A DNA stretch of 5,167 nt, from assembly GCA_947454585.1 (NCBI GenBank), contig CANGML010000142.1, positions 1-5,167 of the forward strand, read 5' to 3'. The notes under the pieces are model-generated. The model was not told the origin of the DNA. It saw only the letters and a list, made by a program, of their open reading frames with translations, and did not search any database. Shown here piece by piece: positions 1 to 5,167 of the stretch. The position numbers and the translations under genes were made by a program. Position 1 is the first letter of the stretch, and every line of letters starts with the position of its first letter. Source of the stretch: Comamonadaceae bacterium. Its GTDB lineage: Bacteria; Pseudomonadota; Gammaproteobacteria; Burkholderiales; Burkholderiaceae_C.

Positions 1-43
1 TAACAGAGCAGGCTTTTTAGATTTGAGCCTTGAATGAGGCGTC

Positions 44-61
44 AATCAATTTGCATTGATT
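44..61. repeat. Small inverted repeat over the carbonic anhydrase stop codon
   Basis: AATCAAT (44-50) and ATTGATT (55-61) form a perfect 7-bp inverted repeat around a 4-base loop. It covers the last four codons and the TGA stop (48-46) of the carbonic anhydrase gene. In that gene's mRNA it would make an A/U-rich hairpin. No U-tract follows it, so it is not a standard intrinsic terminator. The remaining downstream bases 1-43 hold no gene that I can see. The stem is weak and could be chance. Confidence 0.35.
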
Positions 62-1251
62 TTGCGGCCATTCAAGGGTTGCACAGGGCGTGCGTTGCGC
101 TTGAAGGGGAAGTCCACCACTTGCTTCTTACCGATGTCGACAGGCGTCTTCAAGATGTAGAAGTTCACGCCTTCCGTACAAGGCGGTGTGGTCAATGACC
201 CCTCGTAGCTGTAGTGTGTCAACGCGGCAGGCACCAAGCTGCTGGGGTCAAACTTGACTTTATCCACGACCACTTCGGGGCCTTCGGATTTGGGCGCGTT
301 GTTCCACAAGGTTTGGATCGCGGCATTGTCTTTGCCATCGTTGAGCAACACGCCCAACACGGCCAGCTTGCCCTCGGCATTTTTGTGCACAAAGTGCGCC
401 ACCATGGCCATGGGCTTGCCGTCAATTTGCTCTTCGCTGGGGCGGTGGAAGTGGAATTGCAACAAGTTGTAGACGTCTTTGTTGATCTTGAGGGTACTGC
501 CTGGCTCCACATTCACTTGAATGGTGTGGCCGTTGTTCAACATTTTCAGCGGGCCTTCTTTGTAGTTGACCACCAACACGTCTTTGGATTTTTCGAAAGG
601 ACCGGTGATGTTCAACGGCGATTGTTTCTGGCCTTTGCCGCAGGTAGGGAACTCATCACCCCAGTTTTCTGGACCCATGTCACCGGCGTAATCCCAATGC
701 ACAGCGTGGCCCTTTTTATGGCCTTTGGTTTCTGGTTTTTCTGCCGCGCAATCCGCCAAGACTTTGACTTTTTGACCTGCGGCCGCCAACGCATTTTGCG
801 CAGCACAGATGGACTTGACGCGTGAGGACCACTCGGCCATCTCTAACGCTTTTTGGAAGGCACTCACTGTTTCTGGGTCATCGGCGCCTTTGGTCAACAA
901 GCGCAAGGCGCCCAAGCCCAATTGGCGTTCGCTGGTCACAGGGCCTTTTTGGGCCTTGATGAAGGCTTCGTAGTCTTGCAAGACCACGCCGTTGGCAAAG
1001 GACTCTTTGACAGCATCCAATTGTTTGGCCGCGGGCTCAGCCTCTTCGAGCTTTTCCTTGGCCTCTTCCAATTCCTTGGTCAGCTTGTCGAGCTCCTCTT
1101 GCGCCTCGCTCGCGCCTTCGCTGGCTTCGGTCAGCTCAGTCATGACGTGTTTTTTACCGGAGTAGCTCCAGTAGCCAAATGCCAAAGCGCCTGCGAGCAG
1201 CAGACCCATGACGATTTCAATGATCAGTCGTAAATATTTTTTCATGGCCAT
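46..1251 (-). CDS. Membrane-anchored periplasmic alpha-carbonic anhydrase with N-terminal coiled coil
   Basis: Zinc enzyme interconverting CO2 and bicarbonate, probably in the periplasm. Residue numbers follow the 401-aa form. A hydrophobic segment lies at about 7-29, after MAMKKYLR. It could be an uncleaved anchor or, with A22-L-A24, a signal peptide; E12 inside it is odd for the latter. A Glu/Lys-rich coiled coil follows at about 38-83, then an unrecognised helical stretch (about 85-170), a His/Lys linker (172-184) and the alpha-CA domain (about 185-397). Catalytic residues visible: zinc ligands H267, H269 (QFHFH) and H286 (VAHFVH), the T354-T355 pair in SLTTPP, the proton-shuttle-position H242 (NNGH), and C204/C358 at the usual bacterial disulfide positions. 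The domain looks complete and active; the roughly 180-residue N-terminal extension is longer than in secreted bacterial alpha-CAs. Start: ATG 1251 has almost no Shine-Dalgarno. In-frame ATG 1245 (MKKYLRL) has AAGTGA six bases upstream and may be the real start (399 aa). No convincing promoter was found. Function is sure; topology is inferred. Confidence 0.93.
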   Translation of the reverse strand: MAMKKYLRLIIEIVMGLLLAGALAFGYWSYSGKKHVMTELTEASEGASEAQEELDKLTKELEEAKEKLEEAEPAAKQLDAVKESFANGVVLQDYEAFIKAQKGPVTSERQLGLGALRLLTKGADDPETVSAFQKALEMAEWSSRVKSICAAQNALAAAGQKVKVLADCAAEKPETKGHKKGHAVHWDYAGDMGPENWGDEFPTCGKGQKQSPLNITGPFEKSKDVLVVNYKEGPLKMLNNGHTIQVNVEPGSTLKINKDVYNLLQFHFHRPSEEQIDGKPMAMVAHFVHKNAEGKLAVLGVLLNDGKDNAAIQTLWNNAPKSEGPEVVVDKVKFDPSSLVPAALTHYSYEGSLTTPPCTEGVNFYILKTPVDIGKKQVVDFPFKRNARPVQPLNGRKINAN

Positions 1252-1366
1252 TCACTTGAGTGGGTGCATTGGATAAGCCAAACAGCAACGCGCCACGCAC
1301 GTCACTCTTTGGGCAAGTCAGTGGGTATCGGCTTGATGCGACACAAGCTTTAATCCCTCGAAACAA

Positions 1367-1382
1367 CGGCAAATTATTGCCG
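1367..1382. repeat. Palindrome upstream of the miaB promoter (possible operator)
   Basis: CGGCAA (1367-1372), ATTA, TTGCCG (1377-1382): a perfect 6-bp inverted repeat with a 4-base AT centre. It lies 20 bp upstream of the predicted miaB -35 box and about 115 bp upstream of the carbonic anhydrase start, between two divergent genes. The size and symmetric half-sites would suit a dimeric regulator, but I recognise no known operator. A chance palindrome is possible. Confidence 0.35.
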
Positions 1383-1402
1383 CAACTGAGGAAAGCAAGA
1401 AA

Positions 1403-1430
1403 TAGACGCAAAAGATGCCGACACTACAAT
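1403..1430 (+). promoter_or_regulatory. Predicted sigma-70 promoter of miaB
   Basis: -35 TAGACG (1403-1408, four of six consensus bases), 16-bp spacer, -10 TACAAT (1425-1430, five of six). Transcription would start near 1437, giving a leader of about 65 nt before the miaB ATG at 1502. This is the best match in the 250-bp gap between the carbonic anhydrase gene and miaB. The rest of the gap contains only the palindrome at 1367-1382 and the leader elements described separately. Read by eye, not scored with a matrix. Confidence 0.5.
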
Positions 1431-1463
1431 CGTGTCTTCTTCAACAGCCTCTGGATCAACACC

Positions 1464-1505
1464 ATGAACCGCTGCATTTATCCCCACGGGAAGGCTCAGC
1501 CATGA
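1464..1505 (+). other. Possible 13-codon upstream ORF overlapping the miaB start
   Basis: ATG 1464 opens a short frame encoding [13 protein letters not shown]. Its TGA (1503-1505) overlaps the miaB ATG (1502-1504) as ATGA, the geometry of translational coupling. The ORF would lie entirely inside the predicted miaB leader. Its own ribosome binding site is poor (GGA at 1453-1455, eight bases upstream). No known family is expected at this length, and it may be an accident of the leader sequence. Confidence 0.2.
1488..1494 (+). promoter_or_regulatory. Ribosome binding site fixing the miaB start
   Basis: GGGAAGG lies seven bases before ATG 1502. It supports that start over in-frame ATG 1415, which would add 29 residues that do not resemble MiaB. 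ATG 1415 also lies upstream of the predicted transcription start near 1437. Confidence 0.6.
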
Positions 1506-2845
1506 GCCGCAAAGTCTTTATTAAAACCTTCGGTTGCCAAATGAACGAGTACGACTCGGACAAGATGGTGGATGTCTTGGGCGAGGCGCAAGGCTACGAA
1601 AAAACCAACGATGTTGAAGAAGCCGACCTGATCGTCTTCAACACCTGCTCGGTGCGCGAGAAAGCCCAAGAAAAGGTCTTCTCTGACCTCGGCCGCATCC
1701 AGCATTTAAAAGCCAAAGGCGTCAAGATTGCCGTGGGCGGTTGTGTGGCCAGCCAAGAAGGCGACACCATCATTGCGCGCGCGCCCTACGTCGACGTAGT
1801 GTTTGGTCCGCAAACACTGCACCGCTTGCCTGATCTGCTCAACCAACGCGAAAGCTTGGCCAAGCCACAGGTGGACATCAGCTTCCCCGAAATTGAGAAG
1901 TTCGACCACTTACCGCCTGCCCGCGTGGAAGGCGGCAGCGCCTACGTGAGCATCATGGAAGGCTGTAGCAAATATTGCAGCTACTGCGTGGTGCCCTACA
2001 CCCGCGGCGAAGAGGTGAGCCGCCCGTTTGACGACGTGCTGGTGGAAGTGGCGGGCTTGGCCGCGCAGGGCGTGAAAGAAGTCACGCTGTTAGGCCAAAA
2101 CGTCAACGCTTACCGCGGTGCGATGGGCGGCACGTCTGAGATCGCCGACTTTGCCCTGCTCATCGAATACGTGGCCGAGATCCCCGGCATCGAACGCATC
2201 CGCTACACCACCAGCCACCCCAACGAGTTCACGCAGCGTTTGATTGATGTGTACGCCAAGGTGCCGCAGCTGGTGAGCCACTTGCACTTGCCTGTGCAAC
2301 ACGGCAGCGACCGCATTTTGATGGCCATGAAGCGCGGCTACACCGCGATGGAATACAAGAGCACGGTGAAAAAACTGCGCGCCATTCGCCCCGACATGGC
2401 GATGAGCTCGGACTTCATTGTGGGTTTTCCGGGGGAGACCGAAGAGGACCACCAAAAACTGATCAAGCTCATGCATGAGGTGTACTTTGACAACTCGTTC
2501 AGCTTTATCTTCAGCCCACGTCCCGGCACACCCGCGGCCAATTTGCACGACGACACACCCCACGCGGTGAAGCTGCGCCGCTTGCAGGAGGTGCAAAAAA
2601 TCATCGAAGACAACATGCGCGACATCAACGTGCAACGCGTGGGCACGGTGCAACGGGTGTTGGTCGATGGTTATGCGAAGAAAGACGCGACCGAACTTCG
2701 CGCACGCACCGAGTGCAACCGCATCGTCAACTTCAAAGGCGGCCCCAACCCTGAGCGCCTGATGAACCAGTTGATTGACGTGAAGATCACGGAAGCCAAC
2801 CCGCACTCGCTGCGCGGCGAGGTGTGGGTGAAAGAGGCGGCTTAA
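1502..2845 (+). CDS. miaB: tRNA-2-methylthio-N6-dimethylallyladenosine synthase MiaB
   Basis: Cytoplasmic radical-SAM methylthiotransferase. It converts i6A37 to ms2i6A37 in tRNAs that read codons starting with U, after MiaA has added the isopentenyl group. The product has 447 residues, normal for the family. The N-terminal UPF0004 domain (about 4-105) carries the auxiliary 4Fe-4S cysteines C12 ([11 protein letters not shown]), C49 (NTCSVREKA) and C81 (GGCVASQEG). The radical-SAM domain (about 146-375) carries the CxxxCxxC cysteines C155, C159 and C162 ([10 protein letters not shown]), followed by VVPYTRGEE and the LGQNVNAY motif. A C-terminal TRAM RNA-binding domain spans about 376-443. [12 protein letters not shown] and the ASQEG motif separate it from RimO and MtaB. 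All expected cysteines are present and no frame damage is seen. It is transcribed alone from the gap upstream and ends 6 bp before the convergent ffh stop codon, without a recognisable terminator. Confidence 0.98.
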   Translation: MSRKVFIKTFGCQMNEYDSDKMVDVLGEAQGYEKTNDVEEADLIVFNTCSVREKAQEKVFSDLGRIQHLKAKGVKIAVGGCVASQEGDTIIARAPYVDVVFGPQTLHRLPDLLNQRESLAKPQVDISFPEIEKFDHLPPARVEGGSAYVSIMEGCSKYCSYCVVPYTRGEEVSRPFDDVLVEVAGLAAQGVKEVTLLGQNVNAYRGAMGGTSEIADFALLIEYVAEIPGIERIRYTTSHPNEFTQRLIDVYAKVPQLVSHLHLPVQHGSDRILMAMKRGYTAMEYKSTVKKLRAIRPDMAMSSDFIVGFPGETEEDHQKLIKLMHEVYFDNSFSFIFSPRPGTPAANLHDDTPHAVKLRRLQEVQKIIEDNMRDINVQRVGTVQRVLVDGYAKKDATELRARTECNRIVNFKGGPNPERLMNQLIDVKITEANPHSLRGEVWVKEAA

Positions 2846-2851
2846 AGAGCC

Positions 2852-4237
2852 TCAGCGCATGCCGGGGAAGCCACCGCCTCCCATGCCCGGCATGCCTTTC
2901 ATGCCGCCCATGCGCTTCATCATCTTCATGAGGCCGCCGCCGCTCATCTTCTTCATCATGGATTGCATCTGCTCAAACTCTTTGAGCAAGCGGTTCACAT
3001 CTTGCACTTGCACGCCCGCACCTGCGGCAATGCGGCGCTTGCGGGTGGCTTTAATGAGGTCGGGCTTGCGGCGTTCCAACGCGGTCATGCTGTGGATGAT
3101 GCCCTGCTTGCGGCCAATGTCTTTCTCGGCCTTGTCCATGTCCACCTGACCGGCTTTGGCCGCCATTTGCGTGGGCAACTTGTCCATCAAACTGGACAAG
3201 CCCCCCATCGAACGCATTTGCTGAATTTGCGCCAAGAAGTCGTTCAAATCAAAGCTGTCACCGCGCTTGACCTTCTCGGCCAACTTCTGCGCCGCCGCCA
3301 TGTCCACACCTGCGGTGACTTGCTCGACCAAGGCCAGGATGTCGCCCATGCCCAGCACACGGCCCGCATGGCGTTGGGCATCGAACAGCTCTAGGCCATC
3401 GAGCTTCTCGCTGGTACCGGCAAACTTGATGGGCGCGCCGGTGATTTGGCGCACAGACAAAGCGGCTCCCCCGCGCGAGTCGCCGTCGAGTTTGGTCAAC
3501 ACAATGCCCGTCAACGGCAGCGCATCGCTGAACGCCTTGGCGGTGTTGATGGCGTCTTGACCTTGCATGGCATCGACCACAAACAAAGTCTCCACCGGGT
3601 TCAGCACGCTGTGCAGTTGCTTGATTTCCGCCATCAAGGCTTCGTCGATGGCGAGGCGGCCTGCCGTGTCGACCAACAACACATCAAAGTAATGTTTGCG
3701 CGCGTAATCCAGCGCCGCTCGGGCGATGTCGGCGGGTTTTTGATCGGGCGAACTGGGGAACCATTCGGCCCCAGCTTGTGCCGTGACCGTCTTGAGTTGC
3801 TCGATCGCCGCTGGGCGGTACACGTCGCCTGAGACAGTCAGCACTTTCTTTTTGCGTTGGTTGATCAACCAGCGCGCCAGTTTGGCGGTGGTGGTGGTTT
3901 TACCTGCGCCTTGCAAACCGGCCATCAAGATCACGGCGGGAGGCTGTGCTGCCAGGTTCAGGTCGCTGACGCCCTCGCCCATGGTGGCAGCCAACTCTTT
4001 GTTGACGATGGCGACCAAGGCTTGGCCGGGTTGCAAGGAGCCAATGACTTCTTGACCCAGTGCTTTTTCCTTCACACGCGCAATGAAGTCGCGCACCACA
4101 GGCAAGGCCACGTCGGCTTCCAGCAAGGCCATGCGCACCTCGCGCAACATGTCGGCGACGTTGCTCTCGGTGATGCGCGCCTGCCCACTGATTTGTTTAA
4201 CGAGACGGGAGAGTTTGTCGGTCAGGGCTGAGGCCAT
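2852..4237 (-). CDS. ffh: Signal recognition particle protein Ffh (SRP54 GTPase)
   Basis: GTPase of the bacterial signal recognition particle. With 4.5S RNA it binds signal sequences of nascent membrane proteins and delivers ribosomes to FtsY and SecYEG. The product has 461 residues, a usual length. The N domain is about 1-90. The G domain (about 100-297) shows the P-loop GLQGAGKT (107-114), DVYRPAA (138-144), DTAGR (190-194), TKLDGDSRGG (248-257) and the GTSEKLDGLE closing motif (274-283). The Met-rich M domain (about 325-433) has the RNA-binding helix-turn-helix, RKRRIAAGAGVQVQDVNRLL (399-418). The usual GSG here reads GAG. A Gly/Met-rich tail (433-461) follows. Start ATG 4237 gives the expected MASALTDKLS N-terminus; a modest AAGAG sits six bases upstream. 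A -10-like TAAAAT lies at 4303-4298 on this strand with no good -35. It diverges from the YpjD-like gene and converges on miaB. The 4.5S RNA gene is not in the window. Confidence 0.98.
   Translation of the reverse strand: MASALTDKLSRLVKQISGQARITESNVADMLREVRMALLEADVALPVVRDFIARVKEKALGQEVIGSLQPGQALVAIVNKELAATMGEGVSDLNLAAQPPAVILMAGLQGAGKTTTTAKLARWLINQRKKKVLTVSGDVYRPAAIEQLKTVTAQAGAEWFPSSPDQKPADIARAALDYARKHYFDVLLVDTAGRLAIDEALMAEIKQLHSVLNPVETLFVVDAMQGQDAINTAKAFSDALPLTGIVLTKLDGDSRGGAALSVRQITGAPIKFAGTSEKLDGLELFDAQRHAGRVLGMGDILALVEQVTAGVDMAAAQKLAEKVKRGDSFDLNDFLAQIQQMRSMGGLSSLMDKLPTQMAAKAGQVDMDKAEKDIGRKQGIIHSMTALERRKPDLIKATRKRRIAAGAGVQVQDVNRLLKEFEQMQSMMKKMSGGGLMKMMKRMGGMKGMPGMGGGGFPGMR
2857..2895. repeat. 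10-bp GC-rich inverted repeat in the ffh 3' end
   Basis: GCATGCCGGG (2857-2866) and CCCGGCATGC (2886-2895) are perfect complements around a 19-base loop. They lie within the last codons of ffh and just past the miaB stop. The stem would be stable in either transcript, but no T-run follows on either side, so it is not a normal intrinsic terminator. Both arms encode Pro-Gly-Met type residues of the Ffh tail, which may be the whole reason for the symmetry. It could still help separate the two convergent transcripts. Confidence 0.4.
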
Positions 4238-4242
4238 ATAAA
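4215..4242 (+). promoter_or_regulatory. Predicted promoter of the YpjD-like gene, overlapping the ffh start
   Basis: -35 TTGTCG (4215-4220, four of six), 16-bp spacer, -10 TATAAA (4237-4242, five of six). The -10 box overlaps the first base of the ffh start codon on the other strand. Transcription would begin near 4249, so the leader of about 45 nt would hold the G-quadruplex motif and the hairpin that follow. Read by eye only. Confidence 0.4.
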
Positions 4243-4252
4243 ACTCTTGAAA

Positions 4253-4271
4253 GGGTTGGTGGGTGGGTGGG
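4253..4271 (+). other. G-quadruplex-forming motif in the ffh/ypjD divergent region
   Basis: The plus strand reads GGG-TTGGT-GGG-T-GGG-T-GGG: four G3 tracts with loops of 5, 1 and 1 bases. It fits the standard G3N1-7 rule, and short single-base loops are known to favour stable quadruplexes. The last tract ends 23 bases before the YpjD-like ATG and the first starts 15 bases upstream of the ffh ATG. Folding could occur in the DNA, or in the RNA leader if the predicted promoter at 4215-4242 is used. Confidence 0.6.
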
Positions 4272-4284
4272 TAGCGAAACGCTA
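4272..4284 (+). repeat. Short hairpin directly after the G-quadruplex motif
   Basis: TAGCG (4272-4276), AAA, CGCTA (4280-4284): a perfect 5-bp stem with a three-base loop, ending 10 bases before the YpjD-like start codon. It occupies the place where a Shine-Dalgarno would be expected, and none is visible. Confidence 0.4.
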
Positions 4285-4294
4285 AACTGTCGCC

Positions 4295-5107
4295 ATGATT
4301 TTAGCCAGCGACATGACGCTCTCTTTGTGGCTCAGCCTACCGACGGCTGCGGCTTACACATTGACCGCCCTCATTGGTCCGCGTGCGGCCACCAAGATGG
4401 GGCACCGCTTGTTGAGCGTGCCTTGGACCTTGCATGGGTTGGGGCTGGTGGTGGCCTTGTTTGCCCCGCAAGAGGGCGGACTACGCTTTGGTTTTGCTCC
4501 TGCGCTGTCGGTCACCGCATGGCTGATGCTGACGTTTTATGTGCTGGAACAACATTGGTTTCCGCAACTGCGTACGCGTTGGGCGTTGTCGCTGGTGGGG
4601 GCTGTGGTGGTGGTGCTATCGGCCGTATTCCCGGGCTCTGCACTGCAGACGCAAACTTCGCCCCTGCTGCCGCTGCATTTGGCTTTGGGTGTGGCTTCAT
4701 ACGGTTTGTTCGCAGCGGCCGTGTTTCATGCATGGCTAATGGGGCGCGCCGAGCAGAGCATGCGTTTAGGTGCTGAAGCCCAGGTGGGCTTGCCCTTGTT
4801 GACACTAGAACGCCTGACCTTCCGCTTTGTCGCAGCCGGCTTTGTGTTGCTCACCGCGACGCTGGCCGCCGGTTGGTTGTTTGGCGATAGCCTTTACGGT
4901 GCCCAAGCCTCTTGGCGCTGGGACCACAAAACCGTGTTCTCTCTGCTGTCTTGGCTCACCTTTGCCATTTTGCTGATCGGACGCCAACGCTTTGGCTGGC
5001 GTGGACGCAAGGCCGCACGCGTGCTCTACGTGGGCGCGGGCTTGTTGCTGCTGGGTTATGCGGGCTCGCGCTTTGTGCTTGAAGTGGTGCTGGGCCGAAC
5101 CGTATGA
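4295..5107 (+). CDS. ypjD: Cytochrome c assembly (CcsA/YpjD-like) family inner-membrane protein
   Basis: Polytopic inner-membrane protein of 270 residues with about eight predicted hydrophobic segments (roughly 8-27, 40-57, 66-86, 95-113, 126-149, 176-196, 212-229, 243-262). The C-terminal half resembles the cytochrome c assembly family of heme-handling proteins (CcsA, CcmC, HemX). H128 (LLPLHLALGVASYGLF) and H211 (WDHKTVFSLLSW) occupy the positions of conserved heme-ligand histidines; H47 is a further candidate. W207-R-W-D210 recalls the WWD motif in degenerate form. The run HKTVFSLLSW ... GWRGRKA is typical of the YpjD branch. YpjD genes also neighbour ffh in enterobacteria, supporting orthology. 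True cytochrome c maturation is unproven for this branch, so the role is best stated as unknown. An in-frame TAA at 4283-4285 makes ATG 4295 the first possible start. ATG 4313 is an alternative; neither has a good Shine-Dalgarno. The stop overlaps the next gene as ATGA. Confidence 0.88.
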   Translation: MILASDMTLSLWLSLPTAAAYTLTALIGPRAATKMGHRLLSVPWTLHGLGLVVALFAPQEGGLRFGFAPALSVTAWLMLTFYVLEQHWFPQLRTRWALSLVGAVVVVLSAVFPGSALQTQTSPLLPLHLALGVASYGLFAAAVFHAWLMGRAEQSMRLGAEAQVGLPLLTLERLTFRFVAAGFVLLTATLAAGWLFGDSLYGAQASWRWDHKTVFSLLSWLTFAILLIGRQRFGWRGRKAARVLYVGAGLLLLGYAGSRFVLEVVLGRTV

Positions 5108-5167
5108 AGTACCTGGTCTTACTGCTGATCGTGCTGGGCGGCATTTGGTGGATCAAGCAGCAACGCA
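5104..5167 (+). CDS. Start of a small membrane-anchored protein, PP0621-like (partial)
   Basis: ATG 5104 overlaps the TGA of the YpjD-like gene by four bases (ATGA), indicating co-transcription and probably coupled translation. Only 21 codons lie in the window, beginning MKYLVLLLIV and continuing through a short hydrophobic segment to GGIWWIKQQR. This opening, one N-terminal membrane helix ending in tryptophans and basic residues, is what I recall for PP0621 family proteins. These are short, carry a cysteine-rich C-terminal half, and often follow the YpjD-like gene in betaproteobacteria. The diagnostic part lies beyond the window, so family membership is an inference from the opening residues and position. 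The reading frame is open to the window edge. Confidence 0.65.
   Translation, partial: MKYLVLLLIVLGGIWWIKQQR

Noticed and set aside
9..32. AGGCT (10-14) / AGCCT (26-30) as a terminator for the carbonic anhydrase gene
   Set aside because: It is only a 5-bp stem with an 11-base loop and no U-tract after it on the minus strand; not enough to call a terminator.
214..825. 203-codon open frame on the plus strand opposite the carbonic anhydrase
   Set aside because: It is antisense to a conserved catalytic domain. The product is a biased Phe/Val/His-rich sequence with no motif; it is a shadow of the real frame.
1252..1330. Promoter for the carbonic anhydrase gene
   Set aside because: I scanned the minus strand upstream of 1251. 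The best -10-like hexamers (TATCCA, TCCAAT, and AATAAT farther up) lack a matching -35 at 16-18 bp, so none is reported.
1217..1411. 64-codon minus-strand frame over the carbonic anhydrase/miaB gap
   Set aside because: It overlaps the start of the carbonic anhydrase gene in another frame, has no recognisable motif and no convincing start site.
1415..1501. N-terminal extension of MiaB from ATG 1415
   Set aside because: The 29 extra residues do not resemble MiaB N-termini, the good ribosome binding site is at 1488-1494, and the likely transcription start (about 1437) lies after this ATG.
2090..2806. 238-codon open frame on the minus strand opposite miaB
   Set aside because: It lies wholly antisense to an intact miaB. 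Its His/Val/Leu-rich composition is typical of the complement of a codon-biased gene, and it shows no recognisable domain or ribosome binding site.
2834..2853. GAGGC (2834-2838) / GCCTC (2849-2853) as a bidirectional terminator between miaB and ffh
   Set aside because: It is a short 5-bp stem with a 10-base loop and no T-run on either side; it also competes with the larger inverted repeats nearby.
4267..4776. 169-codon plus-strand frame overlapping the YpjD-like gene
   Set aside because: It is a different frame over a gene with clear membrane-protein character and family motifs; its translation is Gly/Cys-rich without family features.
1..5167. A novel defence, mobile or otherwise undescribed multi-gene system
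   Set aside because: All long frames are accounted for by recognisable housekeeping or envelope genes. No transposase, direct-repeat boundaries, integrase, spacer array or toxin-antitoxin-like pair is visible.

Overview
The window is ordinary chromosomal DNA of a betaproteobacterium, most likely Burkholderiales/Comamonadaceae (freshwater types such as Limnohabitans or Rhodoferax fit). I infer this from moderately high GC, the wording of the Ffh and MiaB proteins, and the order ffh / YpjD-like gene / short PP0621-like gene. No database search was possible, so the genus is a guess. I see no mobile element, CRISPR array, rRNA, tRNA or phage gene.

Layout: (1) 46-1251, minus: an envelope alpha-carbonic anhydrase with an N-terminal membrane segment, a charged coiled coil and an uncharacterised helical region ahead of the catalytic domain. 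(2) 1252-1501: a 250-bp divergent intergenic region holding a likely miaB promoter, a small palindrome, a tiny upstream ORF and the miaB ribosome binding site. (3) 1502-2845, plus: miaB, the tRNA methylthiotransferase. (4) 2852-4237, minus: ffh, the signal recognition particle GTPase. It converges on miaB with only 6 bp between stop codons. (5) 4238-4294: a 57-bp divergent region containing a perfect-match G-quadruplex motif followed directly by a small hairpin. (6) 4295-5107, plus: a polytopic membrane protein of the CcsA/YpjD cytochrome c assembly family. (7) 5104 to the window end, plus: the first 21 codons of a small membrane-anchored protein, coupled to (6) by an ATGA overlap.

The genes are mainly housekeeping. 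MiaB matures tRNAs, Ffh targets inner-membrane proteins to the translocon, and the YpjD-like protein is itself a likely Ffh client. The carbonic anhydrase hydrates CO2 or dehydrates bicarbonate in the periplasm. It is not obviously linked functionally to its neighbours. ypjD beside and divergent from ffh is an arrangement also known in enterobacteria.

I did not find a clearly new biological system. The points most worth a second look are the architecture of the anchored carbonic anhydrase, the G-quadruplex plus hairpin in the leader of the YpjD-like gene, and the tiny ORF whose stop overlaps the miaB start.
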